Assembly (NCBI RefSeq): GCF_910592395.1
Contig: NC_088316.1
Coordinates: 7,752,001 to 7,816,000 of the forward strand
Direction of reading: 5' to 3'
Length of the DNA stretch: 64,000 bases
DNA from: Lineus longissimus
Taxonomy: Eukaryota > Nemertea > Pilidiophora > Heteronemertea > Lineidae
The notes beneath the pieces are model-generated. The model saw only the letters and a program-made list of their open reading frames with translations, had not been told where the DNA came from and did no database searches. Positions within the stretch are counted from its first letter, which is position 1, and each line of letters opens with the position of its first letter. Of the stretch, positions 43,714-54,439 are shown piece after piece. The position numbers and the translations under genes were made by a program.

Positions 43714-44382
43714 ATCTAGCGGAAAACACTGAGCTCCTATCCTTGGAAGTCCCTGAATGCCGCAGTGATAGACCGTGGTCAGTTACCTGACCATGTTCCA
43801 CCACTTGGGTTTCTATGCACTCTATGGAACACTATTCCTCTCACAGTTTCCTCGGGCATTTTGAATTCGTACCTAAACACATCCCGCACTGTTTTCTCAC
43901 AATCCTCATTTGGGTTTTCAGGTACTCCAAGGAACACTAGATTATTCCTATGAGATCGTGCTTCGTTATCAACCAAACGATCCTCTAGATTGGAAACGAT
44001 ACGAGAGTTATTTTCCGCTTCAGCTTTCATACGAGCATGGGCGATGTCATGACCTTTTTAAATCTCACATTCCAGGTGACCAACTTTAGTCGCTATTTCC
44101 GATTGCAGTTCGTCCTTAACTGCGCTTATTTTATGATCAATAAGTTTTCCTATATCGTTTTTTAACGCATCCATCGAACTGTCGATCTTTTGTTCCAGCG
44201 AGACTTTCATATTCCTCATTTCCCGTAAGAGTTCTACGTTCGTCGGGTCTGCTCCCTCCGTAGCCTGAAACGCATCCTCCACTACCTCGGACTCCTCGTT
44301 GACATCGGCTATTTTGACGTTTTTTTCGACGTATCCTACCCACTTGAATGTCTCCGTTTCGGTCCTTTATTTTTGCTACCAA
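43690..44382 (-). pseudogene. LINE ORF1 fragments (coiled coil, RRM)
   Basis: Pieces in different frames: MIGSKNKGPKRR (start), then a coiled-coil segment (VELLREMRNMKVSLEQKI..), then LEDRLVDNEARSHRNNLVFL and GVPENPNED, and finally SSVFSARFN...DDYPKEL. The order matches L1-type ORF1 proteins. Several frame breaks make it non-coding. Confidence 0.65.
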
Positions 44383-44434
44383 TCATTCCGATTGTTTATG
44401 CCACTAGTCACTGAGCCGACACGAAGTCAACAAA

Positions 44435-45640
44435 TATGGGCTCTGTTACGAGCACAGCAATGGTGACTTTTTGGTCCAATCACCTCGCAATAACAGACAG
44501 TAAACAAAAACGATGGCTTCCCATGTTTACTTAGGTCGTCAGTCTTCATGGCGTGAAGTTTGCGTAATTAATGAACATAATTAGACACTGTGTTCAGTTA
44601 ATTACAGGGGTGTAGTGATTTTAATGTCCGTTGCTCTCCTAATTAAAACCTAATGTTTTGATGAATTATGTATCTTCACTGTGTATCGCAATGCCAGGCT
44701 ACCTTATATTGTAACATTAATTGCAGTCCATTGAGTTGTTTTTATAGGCACGCTCCGGAGCGTATTATGGTATGGCGCTTGGTGTCCGTCTGTCCGTCGG
44801 GCCGTCCGTCCGTCCGTTAACTTTTCATTGTCCACGCGATTTCTGAAATTCTACATCATGTATATTCACCAAACCTGGTTGGCAGGGCACTAGTATAGGC
44901 CCGAAGAAGCCTTTTGCTTTGGAGGTCAAAAGGTCAAAGGTCAAGGTCAGGAAGACCTGTTTCCATTTTCCGCTTACCTTTCATTGTCCGCGCGATTACT
45001 GAAACTCTATATCATGTATAGTCACCAAACCTGGTTGCAGGGCACTAGTATACGCCCGAAGAAGCCTATTGATTTGGAGGTCAAAGGTCAAGGTCACGAA
45101 GACCTGTTTCCATTTTCCGCTTACCTTTCATTGTCCGTGCGATTACTGAAATTCTATATCATGTATAGTCACCAAACCTGGTTGCAGGGCACTAGTATAG
45201 GCCCGAAGAAGCCTATTGATTTGGAGGTCAAAAGGTCAAAGGTCAAGGTCACCAAGACCTGTTTCAATTTCCCGCTTACCTGCTACTTCACACACTTTTC
45301 ACCCTGACCAACCATCCTTTGCTCTTATGGTGGGCGTATAATGTGCTCGCTCGGCCTAGCTCTTGTTTCCTCTTGTTCCTCTTGTGCACTAAGTACGGAG
45401 AATAAAGCTGGGTCTGTAGTAGCTCAATCAAATGATTTCATACAAGTAATTAAGGATGTACGCTCTCGATGTAGGGTATAAACACAACTTGCTAATATCA
45501 ATGTTGGCAAATTAAAATTACCTCCACTAGAAATATCATAAGGTGTTATAATGAAGTAATATTGAATGCGTATGTGTTTGAGCAGATTGTCATACAATCT
45601 GCTCAAATTGTGTCATACTTAGCATCCCATACGTCGAAAT
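44435..45640 (+). repeat. Family G body, interrupted by element F
   Basis: Sequence from GTGACTTTTTGGTCC through CAGTTAATTACAGGGGTGTA and TAATTAAGGATGTACGCTCT is repeated at 46920-47400, and partly at 48730-49480. Element F interrupts this copy at 44743-45366. Confidence 0.65.
44743..45366 (+). mobile_element. Element F, hairpin-headed, with AGGTCA clusters
   Basis: It starts TATAGGCACGCTCCGGAGCG and has a GTCCGTCTGTCCGTC run. Three near-identical units follow (about 44820-45265), each ending in AGGTCAAAGGTCAAGGTCA. It ends GCTCGGCCTAGCTCTTGT. The empty site is seen in the other family G copies (GAGTTGTTTGTCCC at 49415, GAGTTTTTTTTCCCC at 47120). Confidence 0.6.
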
Positions 45641-46900
45641 AAATAGAACGCCTCAATTGCTCAAAATAATCACGTTCAGCGTCACGCACATACTGCAAAT
45701 CATGCATATTCTGATCCGGAAAGCATCAAGCTATTCATATATTCAACATCATATAGACATATTTGTTTAGTCTTTGGGCAAGGCAATTCATGCCTTGTGC
45801 CACCGCAGTGTTCACATTTGGCGGAAACTGCAATTAATACAGGTACCCCTTTAAGCTCAACTGGTCATTTTGCATTCACGCTGCAAACAAAAAACTGACC
45901 TTGGGAATGCCGAACAGATTGCATTTGTAGTCGAGGCATTTCTTTGTAATATGTGCAATAAGTCTGACTGGATTCTCTAAGAGGACACTTCCGTTGTCAT
46001 GAGACACCAAATTTGATGAAAAGGGCCGAGTTTCACGTCGGGCCTACTGGAAATGTGTTGAAGAAAACGATGACGCACTGTTGTTTCAAACGGCGCTCTG
46101 TTCACCAATATTGCATATTTCATATAGATTTCTGTTGGAAATTATTCAAATTATTCATAGCTACGTGGTTAAGTTAAAATTAATAGTTTCTGAGCTCATG
46201 AAAATGTCGTCATTACGTCTTAAGGTCTCGTTAGGGAGTTTTTCCCAAATGTAGCGATGATGACGTGCCCCATTAACAGGACGGAACATCTATTTTAAAG
46301 TGCGTTTCCATAGTGAATGCATGAGGACAACCCATTTGTGTCGTATATCACTGGAAACCGCCCGATTCACCTGATTCTGCAGGATGTTAAATCGGGCATT
46401 TTATTTCTTTAAATAAATCATAAGCGTCGCATTTGCTCCTAGCTCTGTTCTCCATCCCAAATGGCAATATTGCCAATTGGGCCGGACAATCACGAAAACC
46501 CCCAAATATTATACATTTTTCCTGAATAATTCTTACAGTGACCATTCTCCCATGAAAGACAGTTGCTTACGCTACACAAAAAAAAAAAAAAAAATCGCGG
46601 GTCAACCATTGAACTTTTGAGATGTTGAATTTTGCACAAATCAGCGAAAAACGCACCAACTGGCACTGGACGGCATTTCAACACGGGGCCGACGCACATC
46701 CCAAGTTCAGTGTACACATACGTCGGCAACAACAGTAAATGCATAGTTTCTTGTTAGCCGCCTATTGAGTAGCGCTCTAGGTTCCAGAAACTAAAAAACA
46801 TGTCTTTGCCAAAACAACTGCTGAATCAACACTGGCATACTGTGAAGACCGAGAAATCAATGATTTTAGGAACTACGGTTGGCCGGGCATGAATACAAAA
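45641..46900. other. No gene recognised
   Basis: No gene supported. An A17-like run lies at about 46578-46594. A minus frame at 46490-46744 reads F-runs from it. Confidence 0.4.
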
Positions 46901-47400
46901 AAAGTCCCTAAAGAGACCGTAGGTCATCAGTCTTAACGGTGTGAAGTTTGTGTAATTGATGAACAGAATTAGACACTGTGTTCAGTTAATTACAGGGGTG
47001 TAGTGATTTTAATGTCCGTTGCTCTCCTAATTAAAACCCAATGTTTTGATGAATTATGTATCTTCACTGTGCATCACAATGCCAAGCTACCTTATATTTT
47101 AACATTAATTGCAGTCCATTGAGTTTTTTTTCCCCTTGTGCGCTAAGTACGGAGAATAAAGCTGGGTCTATAGTAGCTCAATCATAAGCTTTCATACAAG
47201 TAATTAAGGATGTACGCTCTCGATGTAGGGTATGTAGGGTATAAACTCTACTTGCTGATATCAATGTTGGCCAATTAGAATTACCTCCACTAGAAATATC
47301 ATAAGGTGTTATAATGAAGTAATTTTGAATGCGTATGTGTATCACAATGTCAAAGTATTTGAAATAGTTGATATCCATAACTGATTTGTTTTCATCAACA
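46901..47400 (+). repeat. Family G second body copy
   Basis: Parallels 44545-45600 without element F. Confidence 0.6.
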
Positions 47401-48487
47401 CTCCCCCTCCTAAATGGAATATCAAGGAGGATCGGTCAGGTTGCGTGCCGTGTGCAAGACCTCGGTCATATTATGATCGCGCAATGGCCGTCATTCTGAA
47501 CGTAGCCGCTGTACTAAGCGCATCGGAGGCTGGCTCTCGGTCAGCACTAATTGAACCACAAAAAACCTTTTATCATAAAATGCTGAAAGATGTAACAGTT
47601 GTTTTGTATATATAGCCATAGTCTTTAGACAGTTTTCAAAACGCGAGTGAAAACCAACCTCTTAGGGCTCGAATCGCAGTTTGAATAGTGCGCGATAAAG
47701 TACTACACAATATGTTTGTTACACTAGTGTATTATACACCCTTGCGTTCGTAGATCAGTAGGCGGCACGGTAAACATTGTTGACATGGTTAATCACGATA
47801 AATCAAGATAAATCCTGCCCGAATCAATAAAACACTACTTCATTTGCATGATAAATGAGTTAAAGTCGCAAACTACACTAAACAATAACAATATTCTTAC
47901 AGTTTTCAACCAGTAAAATGAGGAGGCTAATACGAGGCCGGCTCAATTTTGGTCATCTTCCACGATCGATAAATATGCTTAATCATGGAGATCTTTCGAG
48001 AACTTTAAGTGTTTTAGGTCTGTTTTTGTCCAAAGAACATGTTTCTACCAACCGATTTTCAAGATCTCCTCAGATAATTACCAAATGAGCCTCATTCTGA
48101 AGGTTGTCAATGAAGCACCCCGCCAGATCGATCTCATCATTGTCGCACAAAGACCCAAAATTGATAAAACAGGCAATGCTAAAATGTGCCTTTTCTATTT
48201 CAACTGAACCATTTCGATGTATGTGAAATAATGCATCAACTATGAAGTGAAAAATGTAAAATCAGTCGATATTTCATTTTATTCTTTACGCTGTATAAAG
48301 CACGTGGGTTTGTTTACATGACCTTGACATTCGTTTGCATATGGTGCGCTACTTGTCCGATCCTCCTTGTTGGAATATGTAATATGTAGGATGCACAACC
48401 CCCATGTTCATACACATGAATCCCCTGATTGGACAATGATGGCATAACCTCCCTATTAAGGACACCTCTCTATTACAGACACCAACG
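47401..48487. other. No gene recognised
   Basis: I see no coding frame, RNA gene or named repeat. Confidence 0.4.
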
Positions 48488-49480
48488 CACAGTCCGATGG
48501 GTGTCCACAGTAGAGAGGTTGTACTGTAATTAACATAATACATTCACATTTTCTCTGCTAAAAATTGTGAAAAGTACATTAGAACCTCCCCTTGCAGACA
48601 CATCTGCCAGGCAGATACCTCGGCTTTACGGACATCCGTTCAGTCCTGTTTTTTTCTAAGTCATTTCCTTTGACCAAAACCTCTTTAGGGCGAACACCTC
48701 TCTAATCCGAATTGGAGACACAGCGATAGTGACTTTTTGATCAACTCACTTCGCAATTACGGACAGTAAATAAAAACAATAGCTTCCCATGTTCACTGTG
48801 GTAGTCAATTAGGCCTAATAGGTGAGAAGTTTGCGTAAATAATGAACATAGACACTAGGTTCAGTTAATTACTGGGTTGAGTGAATTTGATAGAGGGGAT
48901 TAGAACCATTCCGACTCTCAATCTGACTGAAATTCCGAGAGCGAATAGCAGCAACCAATGGACAACTGTGGTTTAAATGATTTGATGGATGGTTTCCACT
49001 CCTGGAAAACCATCACACATGGAAAAAAGAATCAGTGTCTTTAATCTATTTTGCTCTTACACATGAATATTGAAGTCGTATTCCTGTTCGTAAGAAATGG
49101 GCACGAATAGGAATACGACTTCAATATTTGTGGTTTAGCGCGCAATCGATTTAAGACCCCAAATCCTTTCTTGCATTATGACAGTGTTTCATCAATGGCT
49201 AGCGTCCATTAAATAATTTAAATCACAAGTATCCAGTAAGTGGCTACTATTCGCTCTCGGAGTTTCAGTCAGAGTGGGAGTCGGAATTGTGCTAATCCTT
49301 GCTTATATCTGTTGCTCCTCTAATTTAAACCGAATGTTTTGTTAAAACTGAATTATCTTCACTGCGTATCACAATGCCAATGCCCTTATTGCAACATTAA
49401 TTGCCGTCCATTGAGTTGTTTGTCCCATTGTGCCCTAATTACAGAGAACAAAGCTGGTTTGTACTTGCTGAATCTGATGT
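48488..49480 (+). repeat. Family G ends and third copy
   Basis: GTCCACAGTAGAGAGGTTGT at 48496-48515 is the inverted form of the left end, marking a right terminus. A new left end (AGAACCTCCCCTTGCAGAC) starts at 48581. The copy is split by a 402 bp palindrome. Confidence 0.55.
48897..49298. repeat. 402 bp near-perfect palindrome with a conserved tip
   Basis: Arms of about 195 bases (48897-49091 and 49103-49298) start GGATTAG and end CTAATCC and face each other across an 11-base loop. The outer 90 bases match at roughly 85 percent by eye, and the middle part is poorer. The innermost 25 bases (49067-49091 against 49103-49127) match at 24 of 25. It interrupts family G. It may be a fold-back element or a source of hairpin RNA. 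Confidence 0.8.
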
Positions 49481-49819
49481 ACAAATAGTTTCCACGTGGA
49501 AAGGGTCGACGCATCGAAAGCTTACTGTGGTCAAATCAAGTCAACATAGGAAAAGGGTGTTAATTCAGTCAGATTTTGAATTTGTCCTTTTTTGAGCAAT
49601 TTGTTAATGGAAACTACTTATGTAGAATAGGAGGTGCATCCTACAGCTTGGTAATATTGCCCTTAATAATGCCAAAGGTCCTTTAACTGAGTCATCTTAT
49701 CTTGCATTTTCTTGTCAAGAGTACCGTATAAAAAGCATGCATATTTTAGAATTATAGTCAACCATCGGAAGTTCTGTTCCCTGAAAACTCAATATTTTGT
49801 TTTAAATTTTTTTATCAAG

Positions 49820-50014
49820 GTTGCATCTGTGGAACTGATGGAGCAAAACAATGCTGTCAGGAGAGACAGCTTGATCCTTCTTCCCTCCACATTGAGGCAT
49901 CTGCTTGGCTAAAGATCTACATGATGTGGTGGCGGAGTAGAAAGGTTGGCTCTGGTAAAGAACTGAAGACACTCATTTCTGCCAAGGCTGCAATGACTGC
50001 TGTAAAATATAATG
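49820..50014 (+). CDS. Candidate internal exon of an unrecognised gene
   Basis: TTTTTTTATCAAG (to 49819) and ATG|GTAAGG (50014/50015) bound a 195-base stretch with one open frame. It encodes CICGTDGAKQCCQERQLDPS, then a helical LHIEASAWLKIYMMWWRSRK segment, then KTLISAKAAMTAVKYN. Phase is 1 at both ends. No homologue comes to mind. Neighbouring exons were not found; an element C insertion begins 149 bases downstream. It could equally be a chance frame. Confidence 0.35.
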
Positions 50015-50506
50015 GTAAGGCTTTCAGGGCAATAGATCATGGTTGCTTGGTTTTCCGTGATGGGACTCGAGAGTTGTGAATATTTTTAAAAAGCTGCACA
50101 GCCAGAAGTTGATCCATGAGTTCAAGATAAGTAGGTAGCTGGTCCAAGCGTCTATGTGTTTTTAGCTCAGCTGACAAACTCAGCGGAGCTAGGCAATAGC
50201 TATTCGAATGGTGTCCATCCTTCCATCCATCCATCCATCTGTGGTAAAAATCAGGCATTTTGTAACCTTAAAGGCCATATATCAAGGTTTGAAAACATGC
50301 TTGATACTCATGAAATATGTTGAGGGTTAAAAAAACAAGATCCCAGACATTAAAAAAATTCTAATAATAAAGTCATTATTTAGTTATTTCAATTTTCAAT
50401 TTTAAACTATTTGAATTTCCCACCACACACAACTTTAGATTAGTTCCACATGTGGCCGCTAGGGATTTTTTGATGACGTAGATCAGGTCAGTCAGAACAA
50501 AGCAAG

Positions 50507-50659
50507 ATGGCTTCCGCATACAGTTCAGAGAGTGAGAGCAGTGAATTTGAGGATGTTTTGGTCGATACAGAAGGATATTTAAACGTTGAGCCGTACATGT
50601 TCGAGCCATTAATACCACTAGATCATAATGAGAGTGATTATTCGGACGAAAGTGATTAG
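50507..50659 (+). CDS. Small acidic protein frame in the TTAA element
   Basis: The ATG at 50507 lies in AAGATGG. Fifty residues follow (MASAYSSESESSEFEDVLVD.., VEPYMFEPLIP.., YSDESD) and stop at TAG 50657. The same frame stays open again to 50932, with a Cys cluster (DGCRCITCMIF). The Ser/Glu-rich start with PYMFEP recalls the N-terminus of invertebrate proteins annotated as P2X7-C-terminal-domain-like; that link is memory-based and weak. Either a short peptide or a gene with a premature stop. Confidence 0.4.
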   Translation: MASAYSSESESSEFEDVLVDTEGYLNVEPYMFEPLIPLDHNESDYSDESD

Positions 50660-51069
50660 AATTTCTGGTTAATCAATTTGCATGGCAGACCTGCCGATAT
50701 AGCAAAGAAGACATTGATAGACGGTTGCAGATGCATAACATGTATGATTTTTGAACAGACTAATGTTGTACAATATTGTTTCGCCTCGTCAGTGTTGTAT
50801 CGCCAGTTATGTCATGACGCTGAACTACTATTGAAAAGTGACGGTATTATGCACAATCATCTTGACGTGACGATAAAATGCCGTGCACCGTTAGATAGGC
50901 CTGGATGTCAGATGACAATAATCTGTCATTGACAGTGGCTGTCACTGACACTGACCTGTGTCGCTGTCACCTTGCTATGGCTGGAACACAAGAAGACACT
51001 ATGCGGTATCACAGGCCCCAATAGGGCCTACACATTATGTATAACAACCGACCTCGGCAGCCTCGGGCA

Positions 51070-51359
51070 TTAAATGCTATTGACATGGTTGGAAGAGCTG
51101 TTTTTAACAAGTGGCATTTAATATTCAGTTGGATGCAGATATCCGGCTTCATGTGATAATCCGTATCGATAAAGTGATCACTGCAAAGTTTGGCCGAAGG
51201 CCCAGGCTTCCAACACTCCAAACGTTTGCACTTCCGAATCCACAGCTTCCTCCTCTCTCATTCAACTGGCTTTGGAAATTCATGAAAATGGGTCCCATCC
51301 GTCATTCGATTGTTCTTTGTGCTATCCTTGACACAATTCGGAGTCACACAATACACCAT
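51070..51359 (-). pseudogene. THAP zinc-finger domain, interrupted
   Basis: From an ATG at 51359 the minus strand reads MVYCVTPNC (the C-x4-C pair), HFHEFPKP, then an in-frame TGA, LWIRKCKR (the conserved Trp), KLCSDHFIDTDY (C-x2-H) and LKTALPT (the AVPT-type box). All THAP landmarks are present in order within about 90 residues. THAP domains bind DNA and are the DNA-binding part of Kolobok and P-type transposases. No transposase core follows. Confidence 0.8.
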
Positions 51360-52000
51360 AGTGAATGAAACACATTACTTCCAGGTGTGCATAATTAATT
51401 AAGGCCCTCCTGCTTTTATGATTGCATGACATGTACAGATAACCTGATCTACATCACAACTTTTGCTGAACCCGCCGCCTGGCTCTAACAAGCCAGTTGC
51501 TAGCCTGATTAGGTAATCAAGTTGTCAAACACATAATTGGCTATATCTTCAAAATGGATGGAGCTAATTGCATTTGGTTTTCTGTATTGTATAAAGTGTT
51601 AGGTACACTTTTGAAATCGTCTTACAGCAGAAAATGGCAAAAAACCTTGATATATGGCCTTTAAGACCTAGGCACTTCAAATCTGGCCATCGGGAAGAAC
51701 AGCGCAAGATATGCTGCTGAACAGAAATTTCAGCACGATTTGACTGAATTTTAGCTCACCAGGGGGCAAAAAGCATAAATTACGCAAAAAATATTGTGGC
51801 TTTTTTCCAGCAGATAGAAGTTTGAAATAAAGTTGAAAAGGTCTGCATCATATTGAGGTTTCAATATAAAATAGATTAGTTTAGAATTATGTCACCAGCT
51901 GGCGGTATTGGGCTAACATGTAAGTTTGCACTTTGCCGGCCGTGTTTGAATGTCATGGTTCGAGGCAACATTTGTGCATCCCGAGCAACCACTAGAGATG

Positions 52001-52738
52001 CCTCTGGTACTAGTAAGTTGCCACTATATTCAAAAGCAGGACCGTGGATACAGAAAAAGGAATAATTTTTCGATTGACAAAGAGGCCATTGCATCAACTT
52101 CTAAGCCTACAAGAATGATTGCTGCTGTACGCTGCATTTATAGTTCACCACAAAGCCTACCAGAAAGTGTTAGAGTTTATTCATATAGATCATATTTTAT
52201 TCATTGATAAAATTTGATTTTTATGAGAGAAAGTGGCACTAATTAGCCAGAATAATTCTTGCAGTTTGAACTGATGATGCAGTAATTGACGTAGGATTAT
52301 CAAACACCTGAATCTCAGGATGCTGATATCCAAGATGGAGGCAATTGATCAATTCCAGTGTCTGAAAATTTTTTATTTCGGCACTGTGCGAGTTTACCGA
52401 GCAACGTCAGACGACAGCCATTTTGTGAAGTGTGAAGCGATGATTTGAAGGAATCAATGTATAAATCGATCAAACGCTCAACAGATCAAGTCAGATGTCT
52501 TGATTAGATTCTTGTGATTGGTTTAAGGTTATAATTTTTTTCTCATTGCCGAAAGTTTCTCAAAATTTTGACTATGATTCGAAGGTGAAAAAGACAAACT
52601 TGTCAGGTGTCCCTCGGCTTGGAATATATTGATCGGTGTATAGCGACAATGAACCACAACTTAACAACTGTTAATTTGCTACGGGGAGAGGATGGGAATC
52701 ACATGGCACTGATTTGTTGATGTTTCGATAATAGATTA
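52001..52738. other. No gene recognised
   Basis: No supportable gene or repeat was seen in this stretch. Confidence 0.4.
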
Positions 52739-53400
52739 CTAGCCGCTGCTCGCCCCTTTTGTTTTGGTACCAAAAGCGTTGGGGAAGACAAATTTCAGTT
52801 TGATTTCTGAATAATCCCAGCCTGATTTGCCATCTTTGTTTTGGTTGGATTGTACATGCTTGGCATTGATACGATCTGTGAATTTACTTTTTTCTCGTTT
52901 AATTGCTTCAGATAATGTTAAATCATCTTGACATGCCACACTGGCCTGCAAATTGAACTGTGCAGCTGAATCCATAGATATAGTACCCAAATCCTTGAAT
53001 GCCACTTCTCTTGTCCTGGCATGTATGATTGCCACCTGCTTGTGAATAAAATCCAAGCCTACAATGAGGGTATGGGCAAGTCCCTTGGTGACATGACAAT
53101 TGTGACTGACCTTCTTGTTATCCATGCCAATGTTCATTGTGACTATGGCCATAATTTGCATATGATTTCCTTCGGAAGAGCAAATACTATCACTGTAAGA
53201 TCTTAGAAAAATTGGATATTTCTCCTGTGGTAGTATTTTCATGAAATAATCATAATCAATGATACTAATTGAAGCCCCAGTGTCCACATTTCATCTGAAT
53301 TGTAGGTCCTCCTGTAAAGTTTACTTGAAATGATTTTTTTGTCGTTGTTGTTCTATTATCATTTTCTTTCTGCTTACTTCCTTTGACGAGAGGCATGTCT
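52739..53400 (-). pseudogene. Retropepsin-like protease fragment
   Basis: The minus frame from 53287 reads DTGASISIIDYDYF, the catalytic DTGA of retroviral-type aspartic proteases, with HTLIVGLDFIHKQVAIIHA (the ILG-like second half). Just upstream, in another frame, FQVNFTGGPTIQMK leads into it, so a one-base shift lies near 53297. The frame stops at 52739 without RT. Probably an LTR-element gag-pro remnant, on the strand opposite to the gypsy pol that follows. Confidence 0.7.
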
Positions 53401-54069
53401 GGCTGGTTCGATGTGGTGTCGGTTCTTCCAATTAAACTACGGACTTCGGTAGATTATTGGTTTAACTGAGAATTCTCTCTATCTTTCTCCGACTACCGAT
53501 TTACCCAACTTTATCAGATAACTCACGAAAGACAATAGCTAAAGCTTTCAAAATGTCAGGATTGGTAGAAAAGTACTTCCGCCAGAATCCTATTGTTTTT
53601 CGCTTCATCAGATTCGTAGAAATTTTTATTTTGACGAGTTTGTTGCTCATCTTATTTTCCATGCTTTAGTGTAACCCTGTTGTGCCCATCTGTGATTAGC
53701 CATGGCGGACGATGATGGATGGTATGGATGGTATTGCGTGGTAGGGCATTGCCGGGGGTTGTGCCTGTAATACAACCGAGGCAGCAGGACAACGTGGAGC
53801 CACCACAGGTAGTACACTATGTTACCACCACAACAATAAACCAACAACCAGCAGAAAATACTCGCCAGGGATAGATAACCATGGATAAAATAGGGGGTAT
53901 TTTTGGAACTGTCGAGAAGAAATTATCAGGTATATTTTCTGCTTTAGGTCTCAGAGATAAGACATCATATGAGCAAGTGCCCATGGAAACAACGTTTGTA
54001 AATAAAAAAACACACCCCATAACTTCGACACCTCTCAGCCCCAATGCACGTCGTCCAGGCCGGTGAGCT
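53401..54069. other. No gene recognised
   Basis: Minus-strand pieces near 53560-53650 (YESDEAKNNRILAEVL) may be gag remnants. A repeat of ATGGATGG words lies near 53716. Confidence 0.3.
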
Positions 54070-54381
54070 TTGAATGCTCCTAACAGGTCCATAATGGTAG
54101 AGATGGATGAGGAGGAATATCATGATGCTAGACAACAGCCAATTAACAACTTCCGCCGAGTGTTTCAGGAAACATGTGCGACACAGTGTGACCTAACTCC
54201 TGAACAGCTGCCAGATAATTACGTCCCAGTTGTTCAGAATAGCAACCAGTGCAACCTCCCAGGACAACAGCCAAGTAAACAGGTAATCGATCAACTCTGT
54301 GAACCGTCTGAGGGAACGGTGGAATGGATTCAGCAGCACCTCGGGTTGTCAATAATTACGCCAACTGCTCATTTGGCTTAG
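54070..54381 (+). pseudogene. Possible gag N-terminal frame
   Basis: A 103-codon frame (MNAPNRSIMVEMDEEEY..) with a Gln/Asn-rich body lies upstream of decayed gypsy gag and pol on the same strand. No domain is recognised. Confidence 0.35.
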
Positions 54382-54439
54382 CCAGACACTCCACCAGTGG
54401 CAACAGACGTCCGAAAATCCCATAGTTCGACCATTCCAA

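Larger units (their letters stand above)
42003..44434 (-). mobile_element. LINE inserted in family G, interior inverted
   Basis: The 3' end lies at 42003 (minus strand: AATAAACCTT then (TATTC)n) and the 5' end near 44434. ORF1 (44382-about 43690) and the ORF2 C-terminus (42914-42402) read on the minus strand. An endonuclease start (43333-43713) between them reads on the plus strand. Short flanks CACAG/CACAG suggest a target duplication. A G21 run lies at 42365-42385. Confidence 0.7.
50272..51660. mobile_element. TTAA-flanked TIR element with THAP remnant (Kolobok-like)
   Basis: The ends are AGGCCATATATCAAGGTTT and AAACCTTGATATATGGCCT, a perfect 19 bp TIR, flanked by TTAA at 50268-50271 and 51661-51664. 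TTAA duplication is typical of piggyBac and Kolobok; the THAP domain inside favours Kolobok. The 1.39 kb length is far below that of an autonomous element. Other C copies show the undisturbed target region. Confidence 0.85.
50163..52000 (+). mobile_element. Element C3, split by a TTAA element, no 3' end
   Basis: Starts TAGCTCAGCTGACAAACTCA. It is homologous to C1 up to TTTTGTAACC, is interrupted at TTAA (50268-51664), and resumes GACCTAGGCACTTC. It fades by about 52000 without the AGGCCCTTGGGCCT hairpin. Confidence 0.65.
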
